A DNA stretch of 64,000 nt from Sphingobacteriales bacterium (GCA_004295245.1 REAR01000060.1:1-64000), one strand, 5' to 3'. Positions 31,480-42,204 are shown, counted from the stretch's first letter. Translations and numbers: made by a program. The notes: generated by a model not told the origin, from the sequence alone.

Positions 31480-32427
31480 TCAGAATATTTTTTTTCTCAG
31501 AAAGAACCAACCAATAACTAAAGAAATAGCCATAGATAAAAACACTGGTATATAAAACGCATAAGGAGAATTAGCATAAGGGATGGGTACATTCATACCA
31601 TAAATACTTGCTACCAGTACGGGCAGTGTAAGCACAATGGTAATTACCGATAGACGCTTTAATACCTGGTTTTGATTGTTGGCAATAATACTGGCAAATG
31701 CATCCAGCGTACTACTTAAGATATTGGTGTAAATATTCGCCATTTCAAGGGCCTGAGAGTTATCTACCACCAGGTCGTTTAAAAATTCCCGTTCATCTTC
31801 ATTCAGGCTTAAAAAATTGGTGCGTTCCAGTTTCATTAGCAGCATTTCATTACTGCGCAGGGCAGTTACAAAATATACCAGGCTTTTTTGAATACGCATC
31901 AATTGCAACAGTTGCTCATTCTCGCTGCTGTCGTATAATTTTTGTTCAATGCTGTTACGTTTAATATTAATTTCTTTCAAAAATTCCATATAGGTCTGAA
32001 TGATTTTTTCAAAAATCTTCAGCACCATCATATTCTTTTTATCGGGGTGCCGGTTTTGAAACGTATTCAGAAACTTTTTTATAGCACCGTTTTCAAAAGA
32101 ATTTACGGTTACAATCTGGTTATGGGTAAGAATAATACAAATAGGAATTGTTATATAAAGCGCATCACTATCGTTAAACGAGTTGTTTTCTGTAGGTGTT
32201 TTAATAACCACCAGCTTCACATTATCGTCTTCTTCAAAACGGCTGCGTTCGTCTATATCTAATGAGTCGGTTAAAAAATCCAGCGGTATCTCTAAGCCGG
32301 TAGAAAGCTCAGAAAACTCTTCCTGCTTCAGTGGGGGCAATATATTAACCCAAGAGCCATCTTCGGGCCTGTCTATAGCAACAGTTTGATGATTGATATT
32401 TTTAAAGTACTGAATCATGCGGCGCAA
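31480..32427 (-). CDS. CorA-family magnesium transporter
   Basis: C-terminal YGMNVP signature with two TM segments. Confidence 0.88.
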   Translation of the reverse strand: MRRMIQYFKNINHQTVAIDRPEDGSWVNILPPLKQEEFSELSTGLEIPLDFLTDSLDIDERSRFEEDDNVKLVVIKTPTENNSFNDSDALYITIPICIILTHNQIVTVNSFENGAIKKFLNTFQNRHPDKKNMMVLKIFEKIIQTYMEFLKEINIKRNSIEQKLYDSSENEQLLQLMRIQKSLVYFVTALRSNEMLLMKLERTNFLSLNEDEREFLNDLVVDNSQALEMANIYTNILSSTLDAFASIIANNQNQVLKRLSVITIVLTLPVLVASIYGMNVPIPYANSPYAFYIPVFLSMAISLVIGWFFLRKKIF

Positions 32428-32467
32428 AGATAACGGATTGGCTTTTTGAGTAAAGGGTTATTTTTTG

Positions 32468-32540
32468 GTAATCAGCTTCATCGCGTTGGGCAGCTTTACT
32501 TGCGTCGCACTGTTTAACAGCAACGCTTTGTTCAACAGTG
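32468..32540. repeat. half element R10
   Basis: Core CTTGCGTCGCAC 32499-32510; outer GTAATCAGC; CACTGTT...AACAGTG local IR. Confidence 0.85.
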
Positions 32541-32551
32541 TATATAAAAAA

Positions 32552-32580
32552 AACCAAAGCAAGACGGGCTTGCTTTGGTT
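32552..32580. terminator. strong hairpin, likely terminator (A/T-tracts on both sides)
   Basis: AACCAAAGCAAG-acggg-CTTGCTTTGGTT perfect 12-bp stem. Confidence 0.75.
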
Positions 32581-32710
32581 GGTTATTTCTTACACTGAAA
32601 GTGGTGGTCGGGGTTTTACTGCCAGTGCAGGCATTTAAAATTGCTGGTTAACTATTGCTTCAATTTATTATTTTAAAAAACTGTTGCACACCGTTCAAAT
32701 TAATAACCTG

Positions 32711-32763
32711 CCGTTGAACTGAGCGTAGCAACAATGCTGCCCCGGGTTGATTTGGTTGGTATC
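32711..32763. repeat. half element, GAGCGT subfamily
   Basis: GTTGAACTGAGCGTAGCAAC, core 32721-32732; outer GTTGGTATC ends 31 nt after core. Confidence 0.8.
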
Positions 32764-32777
32764 AACCTCAAAACAAA

Positions 32778-34097
32778 TTATTCTATAATACTCTTGCACA
32801 TGCTAAAAGCAAGAATAATTTCATCAAGAATGTATTTGTTATGAGCAGCGGTTACACAAAGGCGCAGCCTGTCTTCGCCCGGGGGTACTGCCGGAAATAT
32901 TACCGGATTGGCAATAATACCCAAAGCATAAAGACGAGCAGATAAGCGCAACGTAATTTCTTTATTACCGCCAATAACAGGTATTATAGGCGATTGGGTT
33001 TTGCCAATATTATAGCCTAGCCGTTTTAAATTTCTTTTAAGATAGGCGGTGTTTGTAAATGTTTTTTTAATTCTTTCGGGGCCTTCTGTTTCTAATACTT
33101 CTAAAGCAGCTAATGCAGCTGCAGTATTGGCCGGAGACATGGCACCAGAAAATACAAAAGGCGATGCCGCATGCTGTAAGAATATTACCGTTTGTTGAGA
33201 AGTGGCAATAAACCCACCTCCACTCGGAATTGCTTTAGAAAGAGCGCTGGTATAAATGTCTATATCGTTTGGGTCTATACCAAAATGTTCATCCACACCT
33301 CGCCCATTTTCTCCAAACACGCCAAAAGAATGGCTTTCATCTAAAATAAGATAGGCGCCAAATTCTTTTTTAAGGGCTACAATTTCAGGCAATGGGCATA
33401 GGTCTCCTTCCATTGAATAAATACCTTCTGCAATGATGAAAGTTTTTTTGTGGTCTGTTTTACTTTCTAATAATTGCTGCAGGTGTTGCATATCATTATG
33501 CCTGAATTTTTCATAATTCAATTGTGCCATATGCAGTGCATCATACAAACTTCTGTGTATCATTTCATCTACAATAATCCGATCTGCTTTTTGCAGCACG
33601 CCATTTACTACAGCAAGGTTAGCCATATAACCCGATGAAAAAGTAATTGCTGCTTCCTTGCGTTTGAAGCTGGCTAATTTATCTTCCAGTCTGCGGTGTA
33701 ATTGGTTGGTGCCTGCAAGCATACGTGCCCCACCGGTTGCGGTGCCAAAATTTTTAATACCATTAATGGCCGCATTCTCAATATACGGATGCCCCAGTAA
33801 ACCCAGGTAATCGTATGAAGAAAGCATGTACATTTCCCGGTTATTAGAAAATACTTCCGGGCCCGATTTTCCCTGCATGGTTTGCTGAAAAGCGTATACA
33901 TTTTCTTTAACCATACCATGTATGTCTCGTATCCAACGAGAGGCAATGCGTGATTGAATCATAGGCTCAACTGCGGGTGAATGATCGTAATGTGAAAAGT
34001 GGTTTCCAAACGGCGCCAAAGGCGTGCTGGTCTCATCAATAATTTTACTAAATTTTATTTGAGACAGCAATGCTGATAACTCATTATTAAGTTTCAT
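32778..34097 (-). CDS. PLP-dependent alpha-oxoamine-synthase-like enzyme (BioF/KBL/SPT superfamily)
   Basis: YLGLLGHPYI, GGARMLAGT, DESHSFGVFGENGRG, SALSKAIPSGGGF. Confidence 0.8.
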   Translation of the reverse strand: MKLNNELSALLSQIKFSKIIDETSTPLAPFGNHFSHYDHSPAVEPMIQSRIASRWIRDIHGMVKENVYAFQQTMQGKSGPEVFSNNREMYMLSSYDYLGLLGHPYIENAAINGIKNFGTATGGARMLAGTNQLHRRLEDKLASFKRKEAAITFSSGYMANLAVVNGVLQKADRIIVDEMIHRSLYDALHMAQLNYEKFRHNDMQHLQQLLESKTDHKKTFIIAEGIYSMEGDLCPLPEIVALKKEFGAYLILDESHSFGVFGENGRGVDEHFGIDPNDIDIYTSALSKAIPSGGGFIATSQQTVIFLQHAASPFVFSGAMSPANTAAALAALEVLETEGPERIKKTFTNTAYLKRNLKRLGYNIGKTQSPIIPVIGGNKEITLRLSARLYALGIIANPVIFPAVPPGEDRLRLCVTAAHNKYILDEIILAFSMCKSIIE

Positions 34098-34522
34098 TGT
34101 TTAATAGGTTTTGTGGTTGAACAAATAGTTCCTTACCCGACTAAAGCCGGCCAATTTGAGGTGTGCATTAAAATAATCAAGAGTGTACGGGAGAAAGGGG
34201 TACAAAAAATGTACGTGGTTTAACTTGTATCTGATACTTACTAACGGAAGAATACTGGATGATTACTGAACTTCAGTTTAACATGTTGATACAAATAAAA
34301 ATAAAACCTGCAATTGACAAGAAAATAAACCATTTTGTTTTTTCTACTAAGTATTAACAAAATTTAGATGCTACACAAATACACTTAGAGCGAAATTTTT
34401 TTAATTGCTTTTTAATAAGTAGTTACATTAGTTTTTATGTAAAAACATCGTACTATTACGATGGGCAAATAGCTGAAGCCCCATGTGGGTGCGTATTTCA
34501 GGCAATGAAGTATTTAGATTTT

Positions 34523-35305
34523 TTATAAAGAGATTGACCCGCCAAATACTTTTACGGCAGGTCCGCATAGCCAGATATTAGTATACAACTGTGGTCCGTT
34601 TTTTTCATACTCAACAGATAGTTTACCGCCTTTTGTAAAAACGGTAACGTTATTAAAGCCAAGTTCGTTGTGATAATTAACCAGCGCTGCAGCTGTTACA
34701 CCGGTACCACAACTATAAGTTTCATCTTCTACACCACGCTCATAGGTGCGTACAAAAATCTCATCAATTGTTTTTGGCTCAACAAAATTCACATTAATAC
34801 CTTCTTTTTTAAAGGTATCGTTATAGCGAATTTCACGCCCTTTGTTAAAAACATCCAACGCATCTAAATTGGTAACACGCTTTATATAATGTGGAGACCC
34901 TGTGTTTAAAATACTATCACCCCGCCAGTCGTCTACCTCAAAAACATCTTTCATTTTTAATTTTACAATACCCTTGTCGTCTATACTGGCTTCATGTGCA
35001 CCGTCTGTGGCAATAAAAAAATACTTGTCTTTATGAATACCCTTGTCAAACGCAAATTTCACCAGACAACGCCCTCCGTTGCCACACATGCTGCCTTCAT
35101 TTCCATCGGCGTTATAATACTTCATTTCAAAATCATACCCTTGTTGCAGGTTTAAAAGCATTAAACCATCGGCGCCAATACCAAAACGGCGGTCACATAA
35201 AAAATGAATTTGCTTTGTGGTTAGGCCATTATATTGTTCGTTCCGGTTATCCAATACCACAAAATCATTTCCAGTACCCTGATATTTATAAAAGTCAATA
35301 ATCAT
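34523..35305 (-). CDS. dapF: diaminopimelate epimerase
   Basis: YQGTGNDFVV, NADGNEGSMCGNGGRC, ETYSCGTGVTA. Confidence 0.95.
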   Translation of the reverse strand: MIIDFYKYQGTGNDFVVLDNRNEQYNGLTTKQIHFLCDRRFGIGADGLMLLNLQQGYDFEMKYYNADGNEGSMCGNGGRCLVKFAFDKGIHKDKYFFIATDGAHEASIDDKGIVKLKMKDVFEVDDWRGDSILNTGSPHYIKRVTNLDALDVFNKGREIRYNDTFKKEGINVNFVEPKTIDEIFVRTYERGVEDETYSCGTGVTAAALVNYHNELGFNNVTVFTKGGKLSVEYEKNGPQLYTNIWLCGPAVKVFGGSISL

Positions 35306-35384
35306 TTACTTTGCTGTTCTATTTAGCGTAAAAATACAACCCTTTCGTTTAAAATGCAGGAGGCCTTGCCAAGGGGGTAAAAGA

Positions 35385-35408
35385 AAAGGACTGCTTACGC
35401 AATCCTTT
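35385..35408 (-). terminator. hairpin downstream of tRNA-Cys
   Basis: AAAGGACTGC-ttac-GCAATCCTTT (one mismatch). Confidence 0.6.
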
Positions 35409-35417
35409 CATTTGTAG

Positions 35418-35488
35418 AGGTCCCGAGCGGATTCGAACCGCTGTACGAGCTTTTGCAGAGCTCTGCCTAGCCACTCGGCCACAGGACC
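35418..35488 (-). tRNA. tRNA-Cys(GCA)
   Basis: Reverse complement GGTCCTGTGGCCGAGTGGCTAGGCAGAGCTCTGCAAAAGCTCGTACAGCGGTTCGAATCCGCTCGGGACCT folds as a cloverleaf; anticodon loop CTGCAAA. Confidence 0.95.
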
Positions 35489-35572
35489 ATTTTTGCAGGC
35501 TGCGAAAATAGGATATTTTTGATAACTGTTTACAACAAAAGCAGCCTATATTTTAACTTTTAAAGAAAAATT

Positions 35573-36448
35573 ATGCAGCCAATTGCCGCTTCAGAACTAA
35601 TTATTAATGACCGGGGTGCTATTTACCATTTAGATGTAAGACCCGAAGAAATAGCTCCTACTATCATAACAGTGGGAGACCCCGACCGAGTACGGGAAGT
35701 GAGTAAACATTTCGACCGCTTTGAACATCGTAGCCACCACCGCGAGTTTGTAACTCATACTGGCTACATTGGTAACAAAAGAATTTCTGTTGTTTCAACA
35801 GGCATTGGCACCGATAATATTGATATTATATTAAACGAGTTAGATGCATTGGTAAATATTGATTTTGAAACCCGCCTTATAAAAGAACAACATACCACAT
35901 TAACCATCATCCGAGTGGGTACCTCTGGTTCTTTGCAGCAAGATATATCTGTAGATGAACTAGTTGTTTCCAGCCACGGGCTGGGTATAGATAACCTGCT
36001 CAATTTTTACCAGTCGCAGCAAAGTGATGATGAAATACAGTTACTTCATTCATTTACCACGCATACACAAATGCACCAATCAATCTCACAGCCTTATATT
36101 AATCGTGCCAGCACGGCATTACTTAAACACTTTACAGAAGGGTTTAAGCAGGGCATAACGGTAACCTGCCCTGGGTTTTATGGGCCACAGGGGCGGGTGT
36201 TGCGCCTTGGGTTAAAAAATCCGCAGCTCATAAACCGGTTAACAGATTTTAGGTTTGGCCCGCACCGCATTACTAATTTTGAAATGGAGACAGCCGGCAT
36301 TTATGGTTTGGGTAAACTATTGGGGCATCATTGCCTAAGCCTCAGTGCAATTGTAGCCAACCGTATTAGTAAAGAGTTTTCAAAAAAAGGGCAAGCAACT
36401 GTTGAGGGGCTTATACAAAAAACACTACAGATAGTAGCAGGTATTTAA
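35573..36448 (+). CDS. uridine phosphorylase-like nucleoside phosphorylase
   Basis: TVGDPDRVREVSKHFD, GTSGSLQQDI, NFEMETAGIYGL. Confidence 0.85.
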   Translation: MQPIAASELIINDRGAIYHLDVRPEEIAPTIITVGDPDRVREVSKHFDRFEHRSHHREFVTHTGYIGNKRISVVSTGIGTDNIDIILNELDALVNIDFETRLIKEQHTTLTIIRVGTSGSLQQDISVDELVVSSHGLGIDNLLNFYQSQQSDDEIQLLHSFTTHTQMHQSISQPYINRASTALLKHFTEGFKQGITVTCPGFYGPQGRVLRLGLKNPQLINRLTDFRFGPHRITNFEMETAGIYGLGKLLGHHCLSLSAIVANRISKEFSKKGQATVEGLIQKTLQIVAGI

Positions 36449-36461
36449 TTAAAAAATTAAG

Positions 36462-36515
36462 GGGTAGTGGGCATTAGCACTTTGGTCAGCATTGTTGCGT
36501 CGCACTCTTGTGCCA
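36462..36515. repeat. half element R11 (outer motif degraded)
   Basis: Core GTTGCGTCGCAC 36494-36505. Confidence 0.85.
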
Positions 36516-36553
36516 CATAATACAAATAAGCTTTTTGTGGATTGTTATTGTTG

Positions 36554-37249
36554 CTAACTACGGGCACCAAAAAGTAAACTACCAATGCGCAACATGTTGC
36601 TCCCTTCTTCAACAGCAATCTGGTAATCGCCACTCATACCCATAGATAAATATTGCAATTGAAAATTGGGTTTATTTAACTGCTTGTATTTATCAAACAG
36701 TTTTTTTAAGCTGTTAAATTCTTTACGCACCACATTTGTATCGTTACTAAACGAAGCCATACCCATAAAGCCGGCAATGTTTATATGTGTTAATGGTTCC
36801 AGTGCTTCAATTATTTTAGTAAGCTCTTCCTCATCCAGCCCAAACTTAGTTTCTTCTTTTGCTATATAAATTTGCAAAAGGCAGGGTATTATCCGGCTGT
36901 TTTTTTGTGCCTGCTTATTAATTTCCTGTAGCAATTTTAAGCTATCTACGCCGTGTATAAGATGCACAAAAGGTGCAATGAATTTTACTTTGTTGCTTTG
37001 CAGGTGGCCAATAAAATGCCAGCGTATATCTGCTGGTAACTGTGTTTGTTTTTCTGTAAGTTCTTGCACATAGTTTTCGCCAAAATCTTTTTGCCCAAGT
37101 TGGTACATTGCTTCTATAGCTGAAGTTGGTTTTGTTTTAGATACGGCAACCAATGTTGCTTTACAGGTATCTGCCAGTTGTAAAATTTGTTTGTATTGCG
37201 CTGTATTAATTACCACTTCAAAAGAGTTTATAACTAAAAATGGATACAA
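36554..37249 (-). CDS. YggS/PLPBP-family PLP homeostasis protein
   Basis: LVAVSKTKP, FGENYVQEL, WHFIGHLQSNK, LSMGMSGDYQIAVEEGSNMLRIGSLLFGAR. Confidence 0.93.
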   Translation of the reverse strand: MYPFLVINSFEVVINTAQYKQILQLADTCKATLVAVSKTKPTSAIEAMYQLGQKDFGENYVQELTEKQTQLPADIRWHFIGHLQSNKVKFIAPFVHLIHGVDSLKLLQEINKQAQKNSRIIPCLLQIYIAKEETKFGLDEEELTKIIEALEPLTHINIAGFMGMASFSNDTNVVRKEFNSLKKLFDKYKQLNKPNFQLQYLSMGMSGDYQIAVEEGSNMLRIGSLLFGARS

Positions 37250-37323
37250 AACTATGTATCCATTTTTAATGTGAGTATTTTATTATAAGGCTTATTTATT
37301 GTTAACTGCTGCCATTAGCAATA

Positions 37324-37377
37324 CCGATGAACCGAGCGTGGCAACGGCTGCACAATTGAAAAACAATGGCTGGTTAC
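37324..37377. repeat. half element, GAGCGT subfamily
   Basis: Core GAGCGTGGCAAC 37334-37345; outer GCTGGTTAC ends 32 nt after core. Confidence 0.8.
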
Positions 37378-37381
37378 ATTA

Positions 37382-38536
37382 TTATTTTAAAATGCTACGG
37401 CTTATTACAATGCGTTGTACTTCGCTGGTGCCTTCGTATATCTGTGTAATTTTTGCATCACGCATTAATCGCTCTACATGAAATTCTTTTACAAAGCCGT
37501 ATCCACCGTGTATTTGCACTGCTTCAACAGTGGTCCACATGGCAGTTTCTGAGGCAAACACCTTTGCCATAGAACTGCTGAGTGTATAATCTTGATGCTG
37601 ATCTTTATCCCATGCTGCTTTTAAACAGAGCAACCGGGCAGCTTCTATTTTAGTAGCCATATCAGCCAGTTTAAATGCTATTACCTGGTGGTTCATTATT
37701 TCTGTACCAAATGCTTTTCTTTCTTTTGAATATTTTAATGCCAGTTCGTACGCACCACTGGCAATGCCCAATGCCTGTGAAGCAATGCCAATACGGCCGC
37801 CTGCAAGCGTTTTCATAGCAAAGGTGAAACCAAATCCATCGGCTCCTATGCGGTGGGTTTTGGGCACTTTTACGTCTTGAAAAGAAATACTGTGTGTATC
37901 GCTGCCACGAATACCTAATTTATTTTCTTTAGCGCCTACTGTTACGCCGGGCCAGCTTTTTTCTACTATAAAAGTGTTGATGCCGCGGCTGCCTTTACTG
38001 ATATCTGTTTGTGCCATTACCAAATACACGCTGGCGCTGCTGCCATTGGTAATCCAGTTTTTGGTGCCGTTTAATAAATAATAATCGCCTTTATCTTCGG
38101 CCGTGGTGCGTTGAGAAGTGGCATCACTGCCAGCCTCTGGCTCGCTTAAAAGAAAAGCGCCAATATAAAGTTCTCCATCTTTTTTTCCTTGTGCCAGTGG
38201 TGTAAGGTATTGTTGCTTTTGTGCTTCGCTGCCAAACTCCTGCAGGCCGTAACAAACCAAGCTATTATTTACGCTCATGGCCACGCTAACGCTGGCATCT
38301 ATTTTACTAATTTCTTCCATGGCCAGCACATAACTCACGGTGTCCATGCCGGCTCCACCATACTCAGGCTTCACCATCATGCCCATAAAACCAAGGTCGG
38401 CCAGTTTTAAAATCTGTTCTTTAGGAAATTTCTGGTGCTCATCTCTTTCAATTACGCCGGGCAAACATTCTGTTTGGGCAAAATCCCGGGCGGCTTTTTG
38501 AATCATTAAATGTTCCTCGTTCAGTTGAAAATGCAT
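37382..38536 (-). CDS. acyl-CoA dehydrogenase
   Basis: LSEPEAGSDA, QALGIASGAYELALKYSKERKAFG, QIHGGYGF, QIYEGTSEVQRIVISR. Confidence 0.93.
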   Translation of the reverse strand: MHFQLNEEHLMIQKAARDFAQTECLPGVIERDEHQKFPKEQILKLADLGFMGMMVKPEYGGAGMDTVSYVLAMEEISKIDASVSVAMSVNNSLVCYGLQEFGSEAQKQQYLTPLAQGKKDGELYIGAFLLSEPEAGSDATSQRTTAEDKGDYYLLNGTKNWITNGSSASVYLVMAQTDISKGSRGINTFIVEKSWPGVTVGAKENKLGIRGSDTHSISFQDVKVPKTHRIGADGFGFTFAMKTLAGGRIGIASQALGIASGAYELALKYSKERKAFGTEIMNHQVIAFKLADMATKIEAARLLCLKAAWDKDQHQDYTLSSSMAKVFASETAMWTTVEAVQIHGGYGFVKEFHVERLMRDAKITQIYEGTSEVQRIVISRSILK

Positions 38537-38811
38537 ACTGCAGGTATTTAGGCCGCAAATATAATTGAAACTCTGATTAAAACTAACAGGTGTTTTTGAG
38601 ATGATGTTGCCTGCTTAAGGAGTTTACCTGTAGCTGGTTTATGTTTTTTTTGAGTTTCTTTTTTAAGGGAAGCTTAAATGACTAGCTAAATAAAACATTT
38701 AGATGCTGAAAAAAAACAATGTGTTTAGATGCCTGTTGTGGTATTTGCGCTATTTTAATTGAAGAATAAAGAATATCCTAATAACCATAAATTTTTTAAA
38801 ATCCAATATGT

Positions 38812-39009
38812 ATGAACAAGCTTATTCAATTTACTACGCACCTATCTAACAAGGTTATGCAGCTGCCAGATGTTATAAAAAGTATGGTACCATCACCCCC
38901 TGAAGGCGATAAAAGGCCTGCAGAGATGACGGTTGTTTACAGCATTTTTACAAATCAGGAGGAAGATGAAGACAACGAGAGTACATTATATACACCGCAG
39001 CTTGCCTGA
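38812..39009 (+). CDS. small hypothetical protein (65 aa)
   Basis: ORF facing pafA with no competing ORF. Confidence 0.4.
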   Translation: MNKLIQFTTHLSNKVMQLPDVIKSMVPSPPEGDKRPAEMTVVYSIFTNQEEDEDNESTLYTPQLA

Positions 39010-39010
39010 T

Positions 39011-40660
39011 TTACTTTAATACTTCTTCAATTACTTTACCTACAGCACCATTGGGCATTTGTATTTTTAGTAAGGCTGCCATGGTAGGGGCAATATCTGT
39101 CATATAAGTTTCTCGGTTTAGTTTTCCTTTCTTTATACCATAGCCATACCATAACAATGGTATATGACTGTCGTAGGGGTTCCATAAACCATGTGTGGTG
39201 CCGGTTGCACCGCCATCTATGTATCCGGGTTTTAAAATAATCTGTATATCACCACTTCTTTTAGGAAAGTAACCATTGGCAAGCATTTGCTTTAATTGGT
39301 TATTTAATGGAGCTTCCATCAATTCAGCTATCTCTATTACCTGAGCCACACAGTCTTGTTTCATAAGGTATTTGATGATGTGTTTGCTAATAGCTTCTTC
39401 ATCTGCTTTTAAAGAGTCTATAAGAAGATGATTTAAATGCACCTGATAATTGTATAAGCTTACAATCCCTTTTTCAATACCAAATTGTTCTTTTAGCTGA
39501 CTGTTTAATTCTTTTAGAAAAACATCGTCTGCCATTAAGCCACCGGGTAATTTATTTTCTTTTAAAAAGCCAGGTATATGCGCCACTCCATGATCTGCAG
39601 TTAAAAAGACTGTGTATTGATTTTTTCCAACTTTCTTATCCAGATAATCTAACAAAGCACCCATGTCTTTGTCCAGACGCAGGTAGGCATCTTCTGTTTC
39701 TATAGAATTAGGTCCAAAAACATGACCGATAGCATCAGGCGATGAAAAACTTACTGCCAGAAAATCTGTAACGGCATCTTGCCCCAATGCCTCTCCTTCA
39801 ATAGCTGCTTTTGCCATTTCCAAAGTAAAACTGCTTCCGTATGGCGTGGTATAAATAGTGCCATAATTTGTGCCAATTGATTTACTGAAGTTGTAAGGAA
39901 AGCCTGTTTGATCTGCACCAAAAGGTTTGCCTTCATATGTTTTTATATCTGCAGTACTTTGAGTGTACGTGTTAATAGGGTATAAGGTATTCCATCCTTT
40001 GGTATAAAAGGTATCTGCTAATTTTTTATTGTTGAACTGTATAACCCAATTAGGCAGCGCATCTATATAATAGGTGGATGTAATCCAATTGCCATTCTTG
40101 GTGTCGTACCAGTAAGCAGCATTGGCACTGTGTCCGGCCGGCAAAATACTACCTCTGTCTTTAAAGGCAACACCAATAACCTTGCTTTTAAAGTTAGTAG
40201 CAAGGCGCAATTCATCACAAATAGTGGTAGTAAGCATATTGCGGGGGCTCATTTTGCCAGCGGTAGAATTGCTGCCTACTGTATTTACTGATTTATCTTC
40301 TGCACAATAAACAGCACGTTGCAATTCACTATCCCACCAGCTATTGCCAGTAATGCCATGTATAGAAGGCACAGAACCGGTATACACGCAAGTATGACCA
40401 CAAGCGGTAACGGTAGGGGTGTACGGTATAAAAGTGTTCTCGCAGCTAAAGCCTTCTTGCAACATTCTTTTAAAACCACCATTTGTGGCAAAACGATCAT
40501 TAAAGCGATAGAGATAATCCCAGCGCATTTGATCTACCATAATACCTACAACTAATTTGGGCCTGTTTATCTGGCTATTTGCAGCAATTTTTTGCTGGGC
40601 TTGCAGGGTAATGCTAAAAATACTTATAAAAAAAAGTAGTACAACAGATAGTGTACGCAT
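39011..40660 (-). CDS. pafA: PafA-type alkaline phosphatase
   Basis: VDQMRWDYLYRF, TVTACGHTCVYTGSVPSIHGITGNSWWD, GVAFKDRGSILPAGH, TADHGVAHIPG. Confidence 0.85.
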   Translation of the reverse strand: MRTLSVVLLFFISIFSITLQAQQKIAANSQINRPKLVVGIMVDQMRWDYLYRFNDRFATNGGFKRMLQEGFSCENTFIPYTPTVTACGHTCVYTGSVPSIHGITGNSWWDSELQRAVYCAEDKSVNTVGSNSTAGKMSPRNMLTTTICDELRLATNFKSKVIGVAFKDRGSILPAGHSANAAYWYDTKNGNWITSTYYIDALPNWVIQFNNKKLADTFYTKGWNTLYPINTYTQSTADIKTYEGKPFGADQTGFPYNFSKSIGTNYGTIYTTPYGSSFTLEMAKAAIEGEALGQDAVTDFLAVSFSSPDAIGHVFGPNSIETEDAYLRLDKDMGALLDYLDKKVGKNQYTVFLTADHGVAHIPGFLKENKLPGGLMADDVFLKELNSQLKEQFGIEKGIVSLYNYQVHLNHLLIDSLKADEEAISKHIIKYLMKQDCVAQVIEIAELMEAPLNNQLKQMLANGYFPKRSGDIQIILKPGYIDGGATGTTHGLWNPYDSHIPLLWYGYGIKKGKLNRETYMTDIAPTMAALLKIQMPNGAVGKVIEEVLK

Positions 40661-40746
40661 GTAAAATAATTTTAGCAAATGTAAAACGAAAGCCTTGTTT
40701 ATGTATATTAAAAAATTAACACCCAGCAGTTATATTTGTGTAATAC

Positions 40747-41301
40747 GTGTGTATGCAAATTATACTTAGTAATAATAAGTCTATAGTAGTAAGCCTGGCA
40801 ACATTAGTTGAAGCAGGGGCACTGCACAATTACTTTTTAAAACTATCTCCGCTAACACAAAGCCGCTATGCGCCACATTCTTTTGATAGCAAAAATGTAA
40901 CAGGCATTTGCCGTAACAATGGTAAGGGCTACGCTGCTTACATAGCTACTGATACTACCAACAAAACGGTGGTGGCTTATATGCTATTAAAGCAAGGCTT
41001 GTTATTAGATGATTTTAACCGCTATGCCAGCCGCAACCAGTTTTACCTGTATACTGAAACAGTAAGTTTTGCCCCTTCGGTGGCAGATGATTGGCAAAGT
41101 AGTGGCCTAGGCAGAGAAATGAACCAATATATAGAGTTACAATTGAGATTGCAACAGCAGCGGCACATTATTTTATGGGGTGGTGTGCAAGCCGCAAATG
41201 AAAAGGCCCTTAACTTTTATAAAAAACAGGGCTACCAACAGAGGGGTGATTTCTGGCTAAACGGGGTGCAAAATTTAGACATGATTAAAACGTTGTATTA
41301 A
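40747..41301 (+). CDS. GNAT-family acetyltransferase
   Basis: DDWQSSGLGREMNQYIE, GGVQAANEKALNFYKKQGYQ. Confidence 0.75.
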   Translation: MCMQIILSNNKSIVVSLATLVEAGALHNYFLKLSPLTQSRYAPHSFDSKNVTGICRNNGKGYAAYIATDTTNKTVVAYMLLKQGLLLDDFNRYASRNQFYLYTETVSFAPSVADDWQSSGLGREMNQYIELQLRLQQQRHIILWGGVQAANEKALNFYKKQGYQQRGDFWLNGVQNLDMIKTLY

Positions 41302-41318
41302 TCTAAAAATACCGCTGC

Positions 41319-42197
41319 ATGCAAAATAGTAACTACAGTAGCTTTATAGGTGTTTGTCTTTTTTGTGTACTTGCTACCAGTAGCTGTAAAAAAAATAGTG
41401 CTATACAGCTTCCGTTTGGCAATTCACCAAGCGCCGCAGTATTAAGCACCGTAATAAAAGAAGCATCTGGCATTGCAGACAGCAAGGTAAATGCAGGTAT
41501 GTTATGGGTACAAGAAGATGGCGGCAACAACACACAACTCTATTTAATTAGCAGGGCCGCACAGCTCAATAAAAAAATATTTCTAAAAAATAGTATTAAC
41601 CGTGATTGGGAAGATATTGCAATTTCCACTGGCCCGGTTGCAGGAAAAAATTATATATACCTGGCCGATATTGGTGATAACAATGCGGCTTACAGCACTG
41701 CTTGCTTTTACCGCTTTGAAGAACCTGATCAAACAAAAGATACCATTACTGCATTTGATAAAATTGAATTTGTTTATAGTGATGGCCCCCGAGATGCAGA
41801 AGCATTTTTAGTAGATGCGGCTACAAAAGATATTTTTATTATTACTAAAAGAGACACTAAAAGCCTTGTATATAAACTTGCTTACCCGCAAAGCACCAGC
41901 ACAATTAATACAGCCATATTAGTTACAACTCTGGCATATACTGGAGTGGTAAGCGCAGCCATAAATACCAGTGGCACAGAAATAATAATTAAAACCTATG
42001 CCAATTTATATTATTATACAAAGACTGCAAATGTTGCGATAGATAAAGCGTTACAAACAAACTATACTTTGTTAAGTTACCAGCAAGAGCCCCAGGGTGA
42101 GGCTATAAGTTTTGCTAACGATAATACTGGTTTTTTTACATTGAGTGAACAGTTTGGTACTATACCACAACAATTATTTTTTTATAACAGGCAGTAA
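41319..42197 (+). CDS. hypothetical lipoprotein, possibly beta-propeller
   Basis: Lipobox ATSSCKK; YIYLADIGDNNA, GPRDAEAFLVD. Confidence 0.6.
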   Translation: MQNSNYSSFIGVCLFCVLATSSCKKNSAIQLPFGNSPSAAVLSTVIKEASGIADSKVNAGMLWVQEDGGNNTQLYLISRAAQLNKKIFLKNSINRDWEDIAISTGPVAGKNYIYLADIGDNNAAYSTACFYRFEEPDQTKDTITAFDKIEFVYSDGPRDAEAFLVDAATKDIFIITKRDTKSLVYKLAYPQSTSTINTAILVTTLAYTGVVSAAINTSGTEIIIKTYANLYYYTKTANVAIDKALQTNYTLLSYQQEPQGEAISFANDNTGFFTLSEQFGTIPQQLFFYNRQ

Positions 42198-42204
42198 TAA
42201 TTAT

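Noticed and set aside
34470-34500. AGCTGAAGCCCCATGTGGGTGCG as another element arm
   Set aside because: Only the AGCTGAAG lead matches; core and outer motif are absent.
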